A DNA stretch of 64,000 nt, taken from positions 62,001-126,000 of the forward strand of contig NZ_PGTC01000009.1 of NCBI RefSeq assembly GCF_002786295.1, read 5' to 3'. Positions 51,910 to 60,615 of the stretch are shown here, piece after piece (the stretch's first letter is position 1; the number at the start of each line of letters is the position of its first letter). This DNA comes from Pseudooceanicola marinus. GTDB taxonomy: Bacteria > Pseudomonadota > Alphaproteobacteria > Rhodobacterales > Rhodobacteraceae. The notes under the pieces are model-generated. The model saw only the letters and a list, made by a program, of their open reading frames with translations, had not been told where the DNA came from and ran no database searches. Position numbers and translations under genes: made by a program.

Positions 51910-53085
51910 TCAGGGGCGTTCGAGGCACATGGCAACGCCCATGCCGCCACCGATGCAGAGCGTGGCGAGGCCCTTTTTCGCCTCGCGGCGCTTCATCTCG
52001 AACAGAAGCGTGTTGAGGATTCGGCACCCCGAGGCACCGATCGGGTGGCCGATGGCGATGGCGCCGCCGTTCACGTTCACGATCGACGGATCCCAGCCCA
52101 TGTCCTTGTTCACGGCACAGGCCTGGGCGGCGAAGGCCTCGTTCGCCTCCACCAGGTCCAGGTCGCTGACGGCCCAGCCGGCCTTTTCCAGCGCCTTCTT
52201 CGACGCCGGGATCGGTCCGGTGCCCATGATCGACGGGTCGAGACCGGCGGTGGCGTAGGAGGCGATGCGGGCCAGCGGTTCCAGGCCGCGCTTTTCGGCT
52301 TCCTCGGCGGACATCAGCAACACGGCGGCAGCACCGTCGTTGATGCCGGAGGCGTTGGCCGCAGTGACCGAGCCGTCCTTGGTGAAGGCGGGGCGCAGCT
52401 TCTGCATCGCTTCCATCGTGGCGCCGTGGCGGATGTATTCATCCTGGTCGACCACGGTCTCGCCCTTGCGGGTCTTCACGGTGAAGGGAAGGATCTCATC
52501 CTTGAACTTGCCGGCGGCCTGCGCAGCCTCGGCCTTGTTCTGCGATGCGACGGCGAACTCGTCCTGCATGTCGCGGGAGATCTGCCACTGGTTGGCCACG
52601 TTCTCGGCGGTCTGGCCCATGTGGTAGCCGTTGAAGGCGTCCCACAACCCGTCGCGGATCATCGAGTCGATATAGGAGACGTCGCCCATCTTGGTGCCGG
52701 TGCGCAGGTGCGCCACATGGGGGGCCAGAGACATGTTCTCCTGGCCGCCGGCGGCGACGATGGCGGCATCCCCCAGCATAACGTGCTGGGCGCCCAGGGC
52801 CACGGCGCGCAGGCCCGAGCCACAGACCTGGTTGATGCCCCAGGCGGCCGATTCGATCGGCAGGCCGGCGTTGATATGGGCCTGGCGCGCGGGGTTCTGG
52901 CCCTGGCCCGCGGTCAGGACCTGGCCCAGGATGGTCTCGGAAACCTCGGACTTGTCGATGCCGGCGCGGGCGACGATTTCGCTCAGCACGGCGGCGCCCA
53001 GGTCATGGGCGGGCGTGGTCGCGAAAGAACCGAGGAAGGATCCGACGGGCGTCCGGGCCGCGGATACGATTACGACATTGGTCAT
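51910..53085 (-). CDS. phaA: Acetyl-CoA C-acetyltransferase (beta-ketothiolase)
   Basis: 391 residues from the ATG at 53085, with GGTGGAGGACC upstream. Catalytic Cys in [16 protein letters not shown], the [12 protein letters not shown]is site, and [11 protein letters not shown] at the C-terminus. It condenses two acetyl-CoA into acetoacetyl-CoA, the step before PhaB. No phaC/phaR is in the window. Confidence 0.95.
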   Translation of the reverse strand: MTNVVIVSAARTPVGSFLGSFATTPAHDLGAAVLSEIVARAGIDKSEVSETILGQVLTAGQGQNPARQAHINAGLPIESAAWGINQVCGSGLRAVALGAQHVMLGDAAIVAAGGQENMSLAPHVAHLRTGTKMGDVSYIDSMIRDGLWDAFNGYHMGQTAENVANQWQISRDMQDEFAVASQNKAEAAQAAGKFKDEILPFTVKTRKGETVVDQDEYIRHGATMEAMQKLRPAFTKDGSVTAANASGINDGAAAVLLMSAEEAEKRGLEPLARIASYATAGLDPSIMGTGPIPASKKALEKAGWAVSDLDLVEANEAFAAQACAVNKDMGWDPSIVNVNGGAIAIGHPIGASGCRILNTLLFEMKRREAKKGLATLCIGGGMGVAMCLERP

Positions 53086-53251
53086 GTAGGTCCTCCACCT
53101 GATGGGCCGAGGCTGTCCCCAGGCCCTTGCCTTGTGGATAGAACATCTGACGCCTTGCCTCAATGGTCCATACTGCGGCGCAGCGACGCCGGCAGTGGCC
53201 AGCCCAGCAGGGAAGGGGCGACCCGGGCGCGCTGCCGCCGGTCGCGCGGGG

Positions 53252-54073
53252 TCAGCTGTTGCTCTTGGCCCAGGACGGGTAGAGCGTGGGGGCGGCGAAG
53301 TAGAACCCCTGCAGGTACTCGATGTCGTTCTCGGCCATCCAGGCGGCATCCTCCTCCCGCTCCACCCCTTTGGCGACGGTGAACATGTCCAGTTGATGCG
53401 CGATGACCAGCAACGCCTTCACCAGGACCTGGTTGTCCGGGGTCTCGGCGATCCCGCGGGTGAAGCTGTCGTCGATCTTCAGGATGTCGAAATAGAAATC
53501 CTTCAGGTAGCGGAAGGAGGTGTAGCCGGACCCGAAATCGTCCAGTGCGAAGGAGACGCCGCGCGCCTGCAGGTCGCGCATGAAATAGGTGACCAGTTCC
53601 GGCACATGCATGGCCGACCGTTCGCTGATCTCCAGGATCAGTCGCTCCGCCACGGTGGGATCAGCCTCCAGGCCGCGCTGCAGGGTCAGCATCCAGTTGG
53701 GATAGCCGATGGACCGGGCGGACATGTTGACCGACAGGCGCAGGCCGGGCGTGTCCTTCAGCGCCGCCAGCCCGATTTCCAGCGACTGGCAATCCAGGAT
53801 GCGGCCCAGTTCCAGCCCCTCGGTCTGGTTGATGAATTCGCGGGAGGGGATGATGCGGCCGGCGGGATCGAAGATGCGCAGCAGGCCCTCGTAGAAGGCG
53901 ATCTGCCCGGTGTCGGCGCGCAGGATTGGCTGGTAGGCCAGCGCGACCTCCCCTGCTTCGGCGGCATGGGCGACGGTTTCCAGAAGGTTGGCGTCGCGCG
54001 TGGTGATGGCATAGGTCAGGGGATCCTCCCAACCCTTGGGCACCTCTGTCCAGTTCGACTTGTATCCCGCCAT
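53252..54073 (-). CDS. EAL domain protein, probably catalytically impaired
   Basis: About 273 residues; the AGGAGG ribosome site precedes adjacent GTG/ATG starts (54076/54073). A lone EAL domain: [10 protein letters not shown] (EAL motif as EGL), [43 protein letters not shown], then [10 protein letters not shown] and [11 protein letters not shown]. By spacing, the Glu of the usual AEGVE is a Lys here (coded AAA). Intact EAL proteins hydrolyse cyclic di-GMP; this one may only bind it. No GGDEF, sensor or TM domain is fused. Confidence 0.88.
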   Translation of the reverse strand: MAGYKSNWTEVPKGWEDPLTYAITTRDANLLETVAHAAEAGEVALAYQPILRADTGQIAFYEGLLRIFDPAGRIIPSREFINQTEGLELGRILDCQSLEIGLAALKDTPGLRLSVNMSARSIGYPNWMLTLQRGLEADPTVAERLILEISERSAMHVPELVTYFMRDLQARGVSFALDDFGSGYTSFRYLKDFYFDILKIDDSFTRGIAETPDNQVLVKALLVIAHQLDMFTVAKGVEREEDAAWMAENDIEYLQGFYFAAPTLYPSWAKSNS

Positions 54074-54135
54074 CACTTGATGCCTCCTGACCGCACGGGT
54101 GATAGCAGGACAGAGGTCAACAGGGGGTTAAGTCC

Positions 54136-54723
54136 ATGGCGCAACAGGAACTGCAACGCTGCAACTGGGTCGGGTCCGATCCGATCTACCAAGCCTATCA
54201 CGACGAGGAATGGGGCGTGCCCGAACGCGACAGTCGCGCGCTTTGGGAAAAGCTGGTGCTGGACGGCTTCCAGGCCGGGCTCAGCTGGATCACCATCCTC
54301 AAGAAGCGTGACAATTTCCGCAATGCCTTCAACGGCTTCGATCCCCATGTCATCGCCGGTTGGGGCGAGGCGGAGGTGCAGGCGCTGCTGGGCGATCCGG
54401 GCATCATCCGCCATCGCGGCAAGATCGAGGCGACCATCGGCAATGCCCGCGCCTGGATCGAGATCGAGGCGCGCGAGGGCTTCGACCAGTTCCTGTGGCG
54501 CTACGTCGACGGGGTGGCCCTGCAGCCCCGCTTCGCCACCCAGGCCGAGGTGCCTCCCTCGACGACCCTGTCGGAACAGGTGTCCAAGGATCTGCGCAAG
54601 GCCGGTTTCCGCTTCGTCGGCCCGACCATCGTCTATGCCTTCATGGAGGCCTGCGGCCTGGTCAACGACCATCTCGTGGGGTGCCATTGTCACGACCGCG
54701 TGGCGGCGATGAAGGCGGGCTGA
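54136..54723 (+). CDS. tag: DNA-3-methyladenine glycosylase I
   Basis: 195 residues. CNWVGSDPIYQAYHDEEWG is the family start, with Cys and His of the zinc site; AGLSWITILKKRDNFRNAF follows. The C-terminal LVNDHLVGCHCHDRV supplies the remaining His/Cys ligands. It removes 3-methyladenine from alkylated DNA. A single gene between the divergent EAL gene and the aminotransferase. Confidence 0.96.
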   Translation: MAQQELQRCNWVGSDPIYQAYHDEEWGVPERDSRALWEKLVLDGFQAGLSWITILKKRDNFRNAFNGFDPHVIAGWGEAEVQALLGDPGIIRHRGKIEATIGNARAWIEIEAREGFDQFLWRYVDGVALQPRFATQAEVPPSTTLSEQVSKDLRKAGFRFVGPTIVYAFMEACGLVNDHLVGCHCHDRVAAMKAG

Positions 54724-54786
54724 GCTCGGCGCGCGACGGGATCGCCCGTGACGGCCTCCCTCTTGGAACGTCGCCGGGAAAGGGGG

Positions 54787-54829
54787 TTCTCAAGTGGGGT
54801 CTTGCTCAATATAATGAGCGCATATGCGC
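54787..54829 (+). promoter_or_regulatory. Sigma-70-like promoter with overlapping palindrome, before the aminotransferase
   Basis: TTCTCA (54787-54792), 17-bp spacer, TATAAT (54810-54815): a perfect -10. The 12-bp palindrome GCGCATATGCGC (54818-54829) covers the predicted transcription start, a typical repressor position. Confidence 0.6.
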
Positions 54830-54875
54830 GCGGGTTCGCCCGGCCTCTTCACCCCAAGCCTACAGGAACAGCCCC

Positions 54876-56261
54876 ATGAACGAGATCTCCAACTCGCTGG
54901 TCGCGGCCGACATCGCCCATTCCATGCACCCCTACACCAACATGCGCGCCCATGAGGAGCAAGGCCCGATGGTGATCGCGCGCGGCGAGGGCATCCGTGT
55001 CTTCGACGACAAGGGCAAGGAATACATCGAGGGCATGGCCGGCCTGTGGTCCGTCGCCGTCGGTTTCTCCGAGAGCCGGCTGAAGGATGCGGCGATGAAG
55101 CAGATGGAGCTTCTGCCCTACTACCACACCTTCGCCCACAAGGCGCATGAACCCTCGATCCGCCTGGCCGAGAAGCTGGCGGAGATGACCCCGGGCGATC
55201 TGAACCACTGCTTCTTCACCAACTCCGGGTCCGAGGCCAACGATACCGTCGTGAAGATGGTCTGGTTCATGAACAACGCCCTGGGCCGTCCGAACAAGAA
55301 GAAGTTCCTGGCGCGCAACAAGGGCTATCACGGCATTACCATCGCCTCCGGCTCTCTGACCGGCCTGCCGGCGAACCACGGCGATTTCGACCTGCCCGCG
55401 ATTCCCGTCACCCACCTGACCACCCCGCATCACTGGCGCTTCGCCAACGAGGGCGAGGATGAGGCCGCCTTCTGCGCCCGCCTGCTGAAGGAACTGGAGG
55501 ACACGATCGAGGCCGAGGGCGCCGACAACATCGCCGCCTTCATCGGCGAGCCGGTTATGGGCGCCGGCGGCGTCATGGTGCCGCCCGCGGGCTACTGGGA
55601 AGGTGTGTCGGAGATCTGCCGCAAGAACGACATCCTGGTCGTGGCGGACGAGGTGATCTGCGGCTTCGGGCGCTGCGGCACGACCTTCGCCTGTGAAAAA
55701 TACGGCTTCCAGCCGGACATCCTGGTGCTGTCGAAGCAGATCAGTTCCTCCTACATGCCGCTGGCCGCGATCATGGTGTCGGATGCCGTCTACAACGCCA
55801 TCGCCGACAATACCGCCAAGCTGGGCACCTTCGGTCACGGCTTCACCGGCTCGGGTCACCCCGTCGCCACCGCCGTCGGCTTGGAGAACCTGGCAATCAT
55901 CGAGGAGAAGGGCCTGGTCGCCAATGCCGCCGCCCTGGAAGAGACCTTCCAGCAGGGGCTGCGCAAGGCTTTCGCCGATCACCCGCTGGTGGGCGAGGTG
56001 CGCGGCACCGGCCTGATCGCGGGGATCGAGCTGGTGGCGGCCAAGACCGTCGGCTCGGCCTTCGATCCGAAGAAGAAGGTGGGCGCGAAATGTGCCGACA
56101 TCGCCGCCGAGGAAGGGCTGATCAGCCGCGCGGTGGGGGACACCATGGCGCTTTGCCCGCCGCTGATCGTCACCGAGGACGACATAGCCGAGATCATCAC
56201 CCGCATGGGCCGGGCGCTGGATCGCACGCTGGAATGGTGCAAGGCCGAAGGTCTGGTCTGA
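54876..56261 (+). CDS. Class III PLP aminotransferase (omega-aminotransferase type)
   Basis: 461 residues. The PLP-phosphate region FFTNSGSEANDTVVKMV and the Asp motif VVADEVICGFGRCGTTF are present; the Schiff-base Lys is in LSKQISSSYMPL. EGMAGLWSVAVGFSE and the YYHTFAHKAHEP stretch place it among amine/omega-amino-acid:pyruvate transaminases. The donor (an amine, beta-alanine, taurine or similar) cannot be fixed from sequence. Single gene with its own promoter and terminator. Confidence 0.9.
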   Translation: MNEISNSLVAADIAHSMHPYTNMRAHEEQGPMVIARGEGIRVFDDKGKEYIEGMAGLWSVAVGFSESRLKDAAMKQMELLPYYHTFAHKAHEPSIRLAEKLAEMTPGDLNHCFFTNSGSEANDTVVKMVWFMNNALGRPNKKKFLARNKGYHGITIASGSLTGLPANHGDFDLPAIPVTHLTTPHHWRFANEGEDEAAFCARLLKELEDTIEAEGADNIAAFIGEPVMGAGGVMVPPAGYWEGVSEICRKNDILVVADEVICGFGRCGTTFACEKYGFQPDILVLSKQISSSYMPLAAIMVSDAVYNAIADNTAKLGTFGHGFTGSGHPVATAVGLENLAIIEEKGLVANAAALEETFQQGLRKAFADHPLVGEVRGTGLIAGIELVAAKTVGSAFDPKKKVGAKCADIAAEEGLISRAVGDTMALCPPLIVTEDDIAEIITRMGRALDRTLEWCKAEGLV

Positions 56262-56289
56262 CCCGACCCGAACATCGGAAAATGACTGC

Positions 56290-56320
56290 GCGCGGGTCCC
56301 CTCGGGGGCCCGCGTTTTTC
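56290..56320 (+). terminator. Intrinsic terminator after the aminotransferase
   Basis: CGCGGG (56291-56296) pairs with CCCGCG (56309-56314), inner CCCC/GGGG pairs, then TTTTTCG. Confidence 0.88.
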
Positions 56321-56777
56321 GTATGCCGTGGCGTCCGGATCTGCGCGTCGGGGGGGGGGCGGGGGTAGGGGCGTGCCGCCTGTCCGACGTGGTGCAGAGG
56401 GGCCTTGCGCGACCTGCCGCCGGAGGTGCGGCAACGACATGCGCATCGGGCGGGCCCGCCCCGCCGCGCTGCGGCGATCACTGGCGCCTTTTCGCCCATG
56501 GGATGTGGCGACCTTCACGATTCATCTAGCGCTTCTCGGGTGATTGGCGGTATTCTGCCGATCCGTAACCCCCCGGAGTCGCGGCATTAATCCTGCTGCA
56601 CCCAAGAAAGACAGGCGCTTGCGAAATTGCCCGTGAACCATCGGCGGCTTTGCCGCGTTGCGGAAGGAACGTTCTGGCAGTCCCCTGCCGGAATCCGGGC
56701 ACGGGATTGCCTTCTCGACCGCTGCGCGGGAGCTTTCGGTGACCCAACGGGAAAATGGTTTCATCAAGGGATATTGC
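56321..56777. other. 457-bp intergenic region upstream of opgG, with poly-G tract
   Basis: No credible gene is seen; short frames here are low-complexity. It contains the G-tract at 56350-56371 and must hold the opg operon promoter. A frame joined to opgG is open from 56658 but lacks a ribosome site. Confidence 0.6.
56350..56371 (+). repeat. Poly-G tract / G-quadruplex-prone sequence
   Basis: Ten consecutive G (56350-56359), then C, five G, TA, four G. It can supply four G-runs for a quadruplex. Homopolymers this long are prone to slippage. Confidence 0.7.
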
Positions 56778-58475
56778 ATGCTGCCGAACATCTCCTCTGC
56801 TCGCCCCAAGGCGGGTACCCCTTCCTCGAAGACCTCTGTCACCAAGCTGGCCGCCCAGGCTGACACCGGACCCGGCGCGCTCCGCCGGCGCCAGATCTTG
56901 GGCCTTCTGGCTGGTAGCACGGCGCTGGTGGGCGCCGGTCTTGCCGGGGCCGCACGGGCCCAGGAGCAGGATGGCGCGACCGACGCGCAGGCGCCCGAGG
57001 CGCCGACTGCACCCGAGGCCCAGCCGTTCAGCTACGAGGCGCTGATCGAGACGATGCGCCAGCGCGCGGGCGAGGACTGGCAGGCCCCCCCGAAGGCCGA
57101 GGGCTTCTTCACCGAGCTGAGCTACGACGGCTACCAGCGCATCCAGTACGACCCCAAGCAGGCCAGGTGGAACGACGGGGGGCTCTTCCGTCTTCATGCC
57201 TTCCACCTGGGCTGGCTCTTCTCCGAGGCGGTGGGTCTCTTCGAGGTCACCGATGGCCAGGCGCGGCCCATGACCTTCTCCACCGACGATTTCATCTACC
57301 ACGAACCGCTGGGCATCGAGGTGCCCGAGCATCGCCAGATGCCCGGCGTGGCGGGCTTCCGGCTGGCCGCGCCGCTGAACCGGGCCGATCTCTACGACGA
57401 GGTGCTGGCCTTCCTCGGGGCCTCCTACTTCCGCGCGCTCGGCCAGGGCTGCCGCTACGGGCTGTCGGCGCGCGGTCTGGCGGTGAACACCGGCCTGGCC
57501 CCGGGCGAGGAATTCCCCCGCTTCGAGAGCTTCTGGATGGAACGTCCCGCCGAGGGCGCGCAAAGCGTCACCGTCTACGCCGCGCTCAACAGCGAAAGCG
57601 TCACCGGCGCCTACCGTTTCATCGTCACCCCGGGCGACCCCACGCGGATGGAGGTCGATTGCCACCTCTTCCTGCGGCAGGAGGTCGAACAGCTGGGTAT
57701 GGCGCCGCTGACCTCGATGTTCCTCTACGGGCCGGTGGATCAGGGCGACTTCGACGACTACCGCCCCGCGGTGCATGACAGCGAGGCCCTGCTGCTGGAG
57801 GTGGGTGGCCAGCGCATCTGGCGGCCGCTGAAGAACCCCGGACGGCTGGCGAACTCCTACTTCGAGGCCGACAACCCGCGCGCTTTCGGCCTGGTGCAGC
57901 GTCGGCGCGGGTTCGAACATTACCTCGACGCTGGCGCGCGCTACGATCTGCGCCCCTCGCTGATGATCCGCCCGCGGGGGGACTGGGGCAAGGGCCGGCT
58001 GCGGCTGGTCGAGATCCCGACCGAGCTGGAAACCAACGACAATATCGTCGCCTTCTGGGTGCCCGAAGGGGATTTCACTCCGGGCCGTGAAATCCACCTG
58101 GCCTACGACATGGACTGGGGCATCGGCCCGGGCGAAGTGCCCGCCCGCGTCGCCGGCGTTCGGCGAAGCCTTGCCGGCCATGGCGGCGTTTCGGGCACCG
58201 AACCGGCGACGGATCGCCGAAAATTCGTTGTCGATTTCGAAGGGGCGCTTTTGCGGGAACTTCCGGCTGAGGCCGAGGTTTCGCCAGTAGTGCAGGTCAC
58301 GGGGGGTGAATTGCGCGAGGTGGTGCTGAGCCCGATAGAGGGCCGCGACATCTGGCGCCTCGTGGCCGAGGTCGCAGCAAATGGCGACGAAATTGCGGAA
58401 GTGACGGCCCATCTGGAGGGCTACGGCCAGGTCCTCAGTGAAACCTGGGCCTATCAATGGATGAGAGACGCATGA
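56778..58475 (+). CDS. opgG: Glucan biosynthesis protein (OpgG/OpgD family) with Tat-type signal
   Basis: 565 residues from the ATG at 56778. A twin-arginine signal, RRRQILGLLAGSTALVGAGL, ends near GAARAQE. The mature protein has the MdoG/OpgG fold: ELSYDGYQRIQYDPKQARW, LFRLHAFHLGWLF, FPRFESFWMERP, then a C-terminal Ig-like domain. It acts in the periplasm on the beta-glucan backbone of osmoregulated periplasmic glucans. A Tat signal is typical of OpgD in E. coli, but position upstream of opgI-opgH argues for the OpgG role. It overlaps opgI by ATGA. Confidence 0.92.
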   Translation: MLPNISSARPKAGTPSSKTSVTKLAAQADTGPGALRRRQILGLLAGSTALVGAGLAGAARAQEQDGATDAQAPEAPTAPEAQPFSYEALIETMRQRAGEDWQAPPKAEGFFTELSYDGYQRIQYDPKQARWNDGGLFRLHAFHLGWLFSEAVGLFEVTDGQARPMTFSTDDFIYHEPLGIEVPEHRQMPGVAGFRLAAPLNRADLYDEVLAFLGASYFRALGQGCRYGLSARGLAVNTGLAPGEEFPRFESFWMERPAEGAQSVTVYAALNSESVTGAYRFIVTPGDPTRMEVDCHLFLRQEVEQLGMAPLTSMFLYGPVDQGDFDDYRPAVHDSEALLLEVGGQRIWRPLKNPGRLANSYFEADNPRAFGLVQRRRGFEHYLDAGARYDLRPSLMIRPRGDWGKGRLRLVEIPTELETNDNIVAFWVPEGDFTPGREIHLAYDMDWGIGPGEVPARVAGVRRSLAGHGGVSGTEPATDRRKFVVDFEGALLRELPAEAEVSPVVQVTGGELREVVLSPIEGRDIWRLVAEVAANGDEIAEVTAHLEGYGQVLSETWAYQWMRDA

Positions 58476-58669
58476 AACAGGACAATATCTTCGGGAACGG
58501 GAATACCACCAGCATGACCAGCGCCGAAGCGATCGAAGGGCCGCATTGGGCGCCGCCGGAGGCGCCGCTGGCCATGCCGCGCCAGGTGCTGGAACGTGAC
58601 GGTGCCGAGGCGCAGGGGGCAGGGCAGAGCCTTCTGGCCCGGCTGCTTCAGCCCTCGCAGTGGGCCTGA
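58472..58669 (+). CDS. opgI: Small OpgI-like protein between opgG and opgH
   Basis: 65 residues, starting inside the opgG stop (ATGA overlap) and ending 8 bp before the opgH start. Sequence MKQDNIFGNGNTTSMTSAEA ... QSLLARLLQPSQWA is hydrophilic, with no TM segment. In Rhodobacter sphaeroides an opgGIH operon has been described with a small gene of unknown role in this place; identification here is by position and size, not by a checked alignment. Confidence 0.75.
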   Translation: MKQDNIFGNGNTTSMTSAEAIEGPHWAPPEAPLAMPRQVLERDGAEAQGAGQSLLARLLQPSQWA

Positions 58670-58677
58670 GGTTCCCC

Positions 58678-60528
58678 ATGGGTGAAAGACGCTGGGCGCG
58701 TGCCGACACTGCCACCCGCGTCACCCGGGCGGTGGCGCTGACCCTCGCAGCCGCAGCGGCGCTGACCGCTACCGGCTTCATGGCCGATGCGGCGCTGGCC
58801 GACGGGTTCGACTGGCTCGACGTGCTGCGCTCGGCCCTGGTCTGCGTGACCACGGCCTGGCTGGCCTGGGGGGCCGTGCAGGCGCTGACGGGGCTGGCGC
58901 CACGGCGCCGCGTTGAGCGGCGCGAGGCGACCCTGGACTCCCCAGGGGCAGACGCGGCCCAGCGGGTGCCCGGCGAAGGTTCGGAACGTGAACTGGTCCT
59001 CCTGGTGCCCATCTGCAACGAGGATCCGGTCGCCACTTTCTCGCGCATCGCGGCCATGGATGCCTCGCTGCACGAGGCCGGCGTCTCTGCCGATGTCGCG
59101 GTGCTGTCGGACACCCGCGACGAGGAGGCCGCCCGCGCGGAACGCGACGCCTTCGCCCGGCTGCTGGCGGAAACCGGGGCGGGCGGACGCATGTTCTATC
59201 GCCGCCGCCAGGACAACTGGGGCCGCAAGGCCGGCAACGTCGAGGATTTCATCCGCCGCTCCGGCGGGGCGTGGGATTACGCGCTGGTGCTGGACGCCGA
59301 CAGCCTGATGGAGGGCCGTGCCGTCGCGCAGATGCTGGACCGGATGCGGGCGGAACCGGATCTCGGGCTGTTGCAGACCCTGCCGAACCTGCATTCCGCG
59401 CGCTCGGTCTTCGGTCGCGCGCTGCAGTTCTCCGCCGCCTTCTTCTCCCCCGTCTTCTCGCGCGGGCTGGCCCGGATGCAGGGCCGCACCGGCCCCTTCT
59501 GGGGCCACAACGCGATGATCCGCATCCGCGCCTTCGCCGAAAGCTGCGCCCTGCCGCCGCTGCGCGGGCGCCCGCCCTTCGGCGGCCCGATCCTCAGCCA
59601 TGACTACGTCGAGGCCGCGCTGCTGGCCCGCGCCGGCTGGCGTGTGACGCTGGACGAGACGATCCCCGGCTCCTACGAGGAAGGCCCCGACAACATCCTG
59701 TCCTTCGCGCGCCGCGACCGCCGCTGGTGCCAGGGCAACCTGCAGCACATCCGCCTGCTGACCACGCCGGGGCTGCACCCCTGGTCGCGGTTCACCTTCC
59801 TGCAGGGCATCTTCAGCTACCTGGTGTCGCTGGTCTGGGGGCTGTTCCTGGTCACCTCGATCGCGGCCGCGATCTGGGCGCCCCTGCCGGACTATTTCCC
59901 CGATCCGCACCAGCTGTTCCCGGTCTTCCCCAGTGATCGCACGCGCCAGATCGTGGCGCTTGGCATCGGCGTTCTGGGGCTGCTGGTGCTACCGAAACTG
60001 GCGATCCTGGCCGGGGCGCTGATCTCTGGCCGGGCGCGGCAGGGCTTCGGCGGCTGGCGCGCCGCCCCGTCGATGCTGGCAGAGCTGCTGCTGTCGTCGA
60101 TGCTGGCGCCGCTGCACCTGGCCTACCAGACCCGCGCGGTTCTGCAGGTCCTGTCTGGCGCCGATGGTGGCTGGCCCGCCAACCAGCGCGGCGAAGGGCA
60201 GCTGACCTTCGGCGAAAGCCTGGCGGCCGGCGCCTGGATCAGCGTCATCGGCGCGGCGGGTCTCGGCCTGGTGGCCTGGGTCGCCCCCGAATTGACGCTC
60301 TGGCTGCTGCCCGTGGGTGGGCCGATGCTGCTGGCGCCGCTGCTGATCTGGGCCAGTTCTTTGCCGCTGGACAACTGGCTGTTCCGCAGCCCGGAAGAGG
60401 CCGATCCGTCCCCCGTCATCACCCGCTGGCGCGAGATCCACGGCCGCTGGACCGGGGCGCCCGGGGCGGACCAGGCGCAGGCCGGCGCGGCCCGTGTAGT
60501 TGCCCCGACGGGCTTGCCCGCCGAGTAG
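58678..60528 (+). CDS. opgH: Glucans biosynthesis glucosyltransferase H
   Basis: 616 residues from the ATG at 58678 with GAGG upstream; a GTG at 58660 is an alternative. Family 2 glucosyltransferase core: LVLLVPICNEDPVATFSR, ALVLDADSLMEG, HDYVEAALLARAGW and the RRDRRWCQGN (Q/RxxRW) motif. TM segments flank it, with several in the last ~270 residues. It polymerises glucose from UDP-glucose while threading the glucan across the inner membrane. At ~620 residues it lacks the long extra N-terminal part of the 850-residue E. coli MdoH. No opgC succinyltransferase gene follows. Confidence 0.93.
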   Translation: MGERRWARADTATRVTRAVALTLAAAAALTATGFMADAALADGFDWLDVLRSALVCVTTAWLAWGAVQALTGLAPRRRVERREATLDSPGADAAQRVPGEGSERELVLLVPICNEDPVATFSRIAAMDASLHEAGVSADVAVLSDTRDEEAARAERDAFARLLAETGAGGRMFYRRRQDNWGRKAGNVEDFIRRSGGAWDYALVLDADSLMEGRAVAQMLDRMRAEPDLGLLQTLPNLHSARSVFGRALQFSAAFFSPVFSRGLARMQGRTGPFWGHNAMIRIRAFAESCALPPLRGRPPFGGPILSHDYVEAALLARAGWRVTLDETIPGSYEEGPDNILSFARRDRRWCQGNLQHIRLLTTPGLHPWSRFTFLQGIFSYLVSLVWGLFLVTSIAAAIWAPLPDYFPDPHQLFPVFPSDRTRQIVALGIGVLGLLVLPKLAILAGALISGRARQGFGGWRAAPSMLAELLLSSMLAPLHLAYQTRAVLQVLSGADGGWPANQRGEGQLTFGESLAAGAWISVIGAAGLGLVAWVAPELTLWLLPVGGPMLLAPLLIWASSLPLDNWLFRSPEEADPSPVITRWREIHGRWTGAPGADQAQAGAARVVAPTGLPAE

Positions 60529-60615
60529 GCCCGAGGGATCGGAAGGTCAGGTTTACTTCCCCGCGCGCGCCCGGCACTCTGCCCGGAAAGTTCCGGCATC
60601 AGAGGACGAGCAGGC

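Noticed and set aside
56658-56777. Longer opgG start at 56658
   Set aside because: The extension adds 40 residues in front of the ATG at 56778 and has no ribosome site; the 56778 start keeps the Tat signal closer to the N-terminus.
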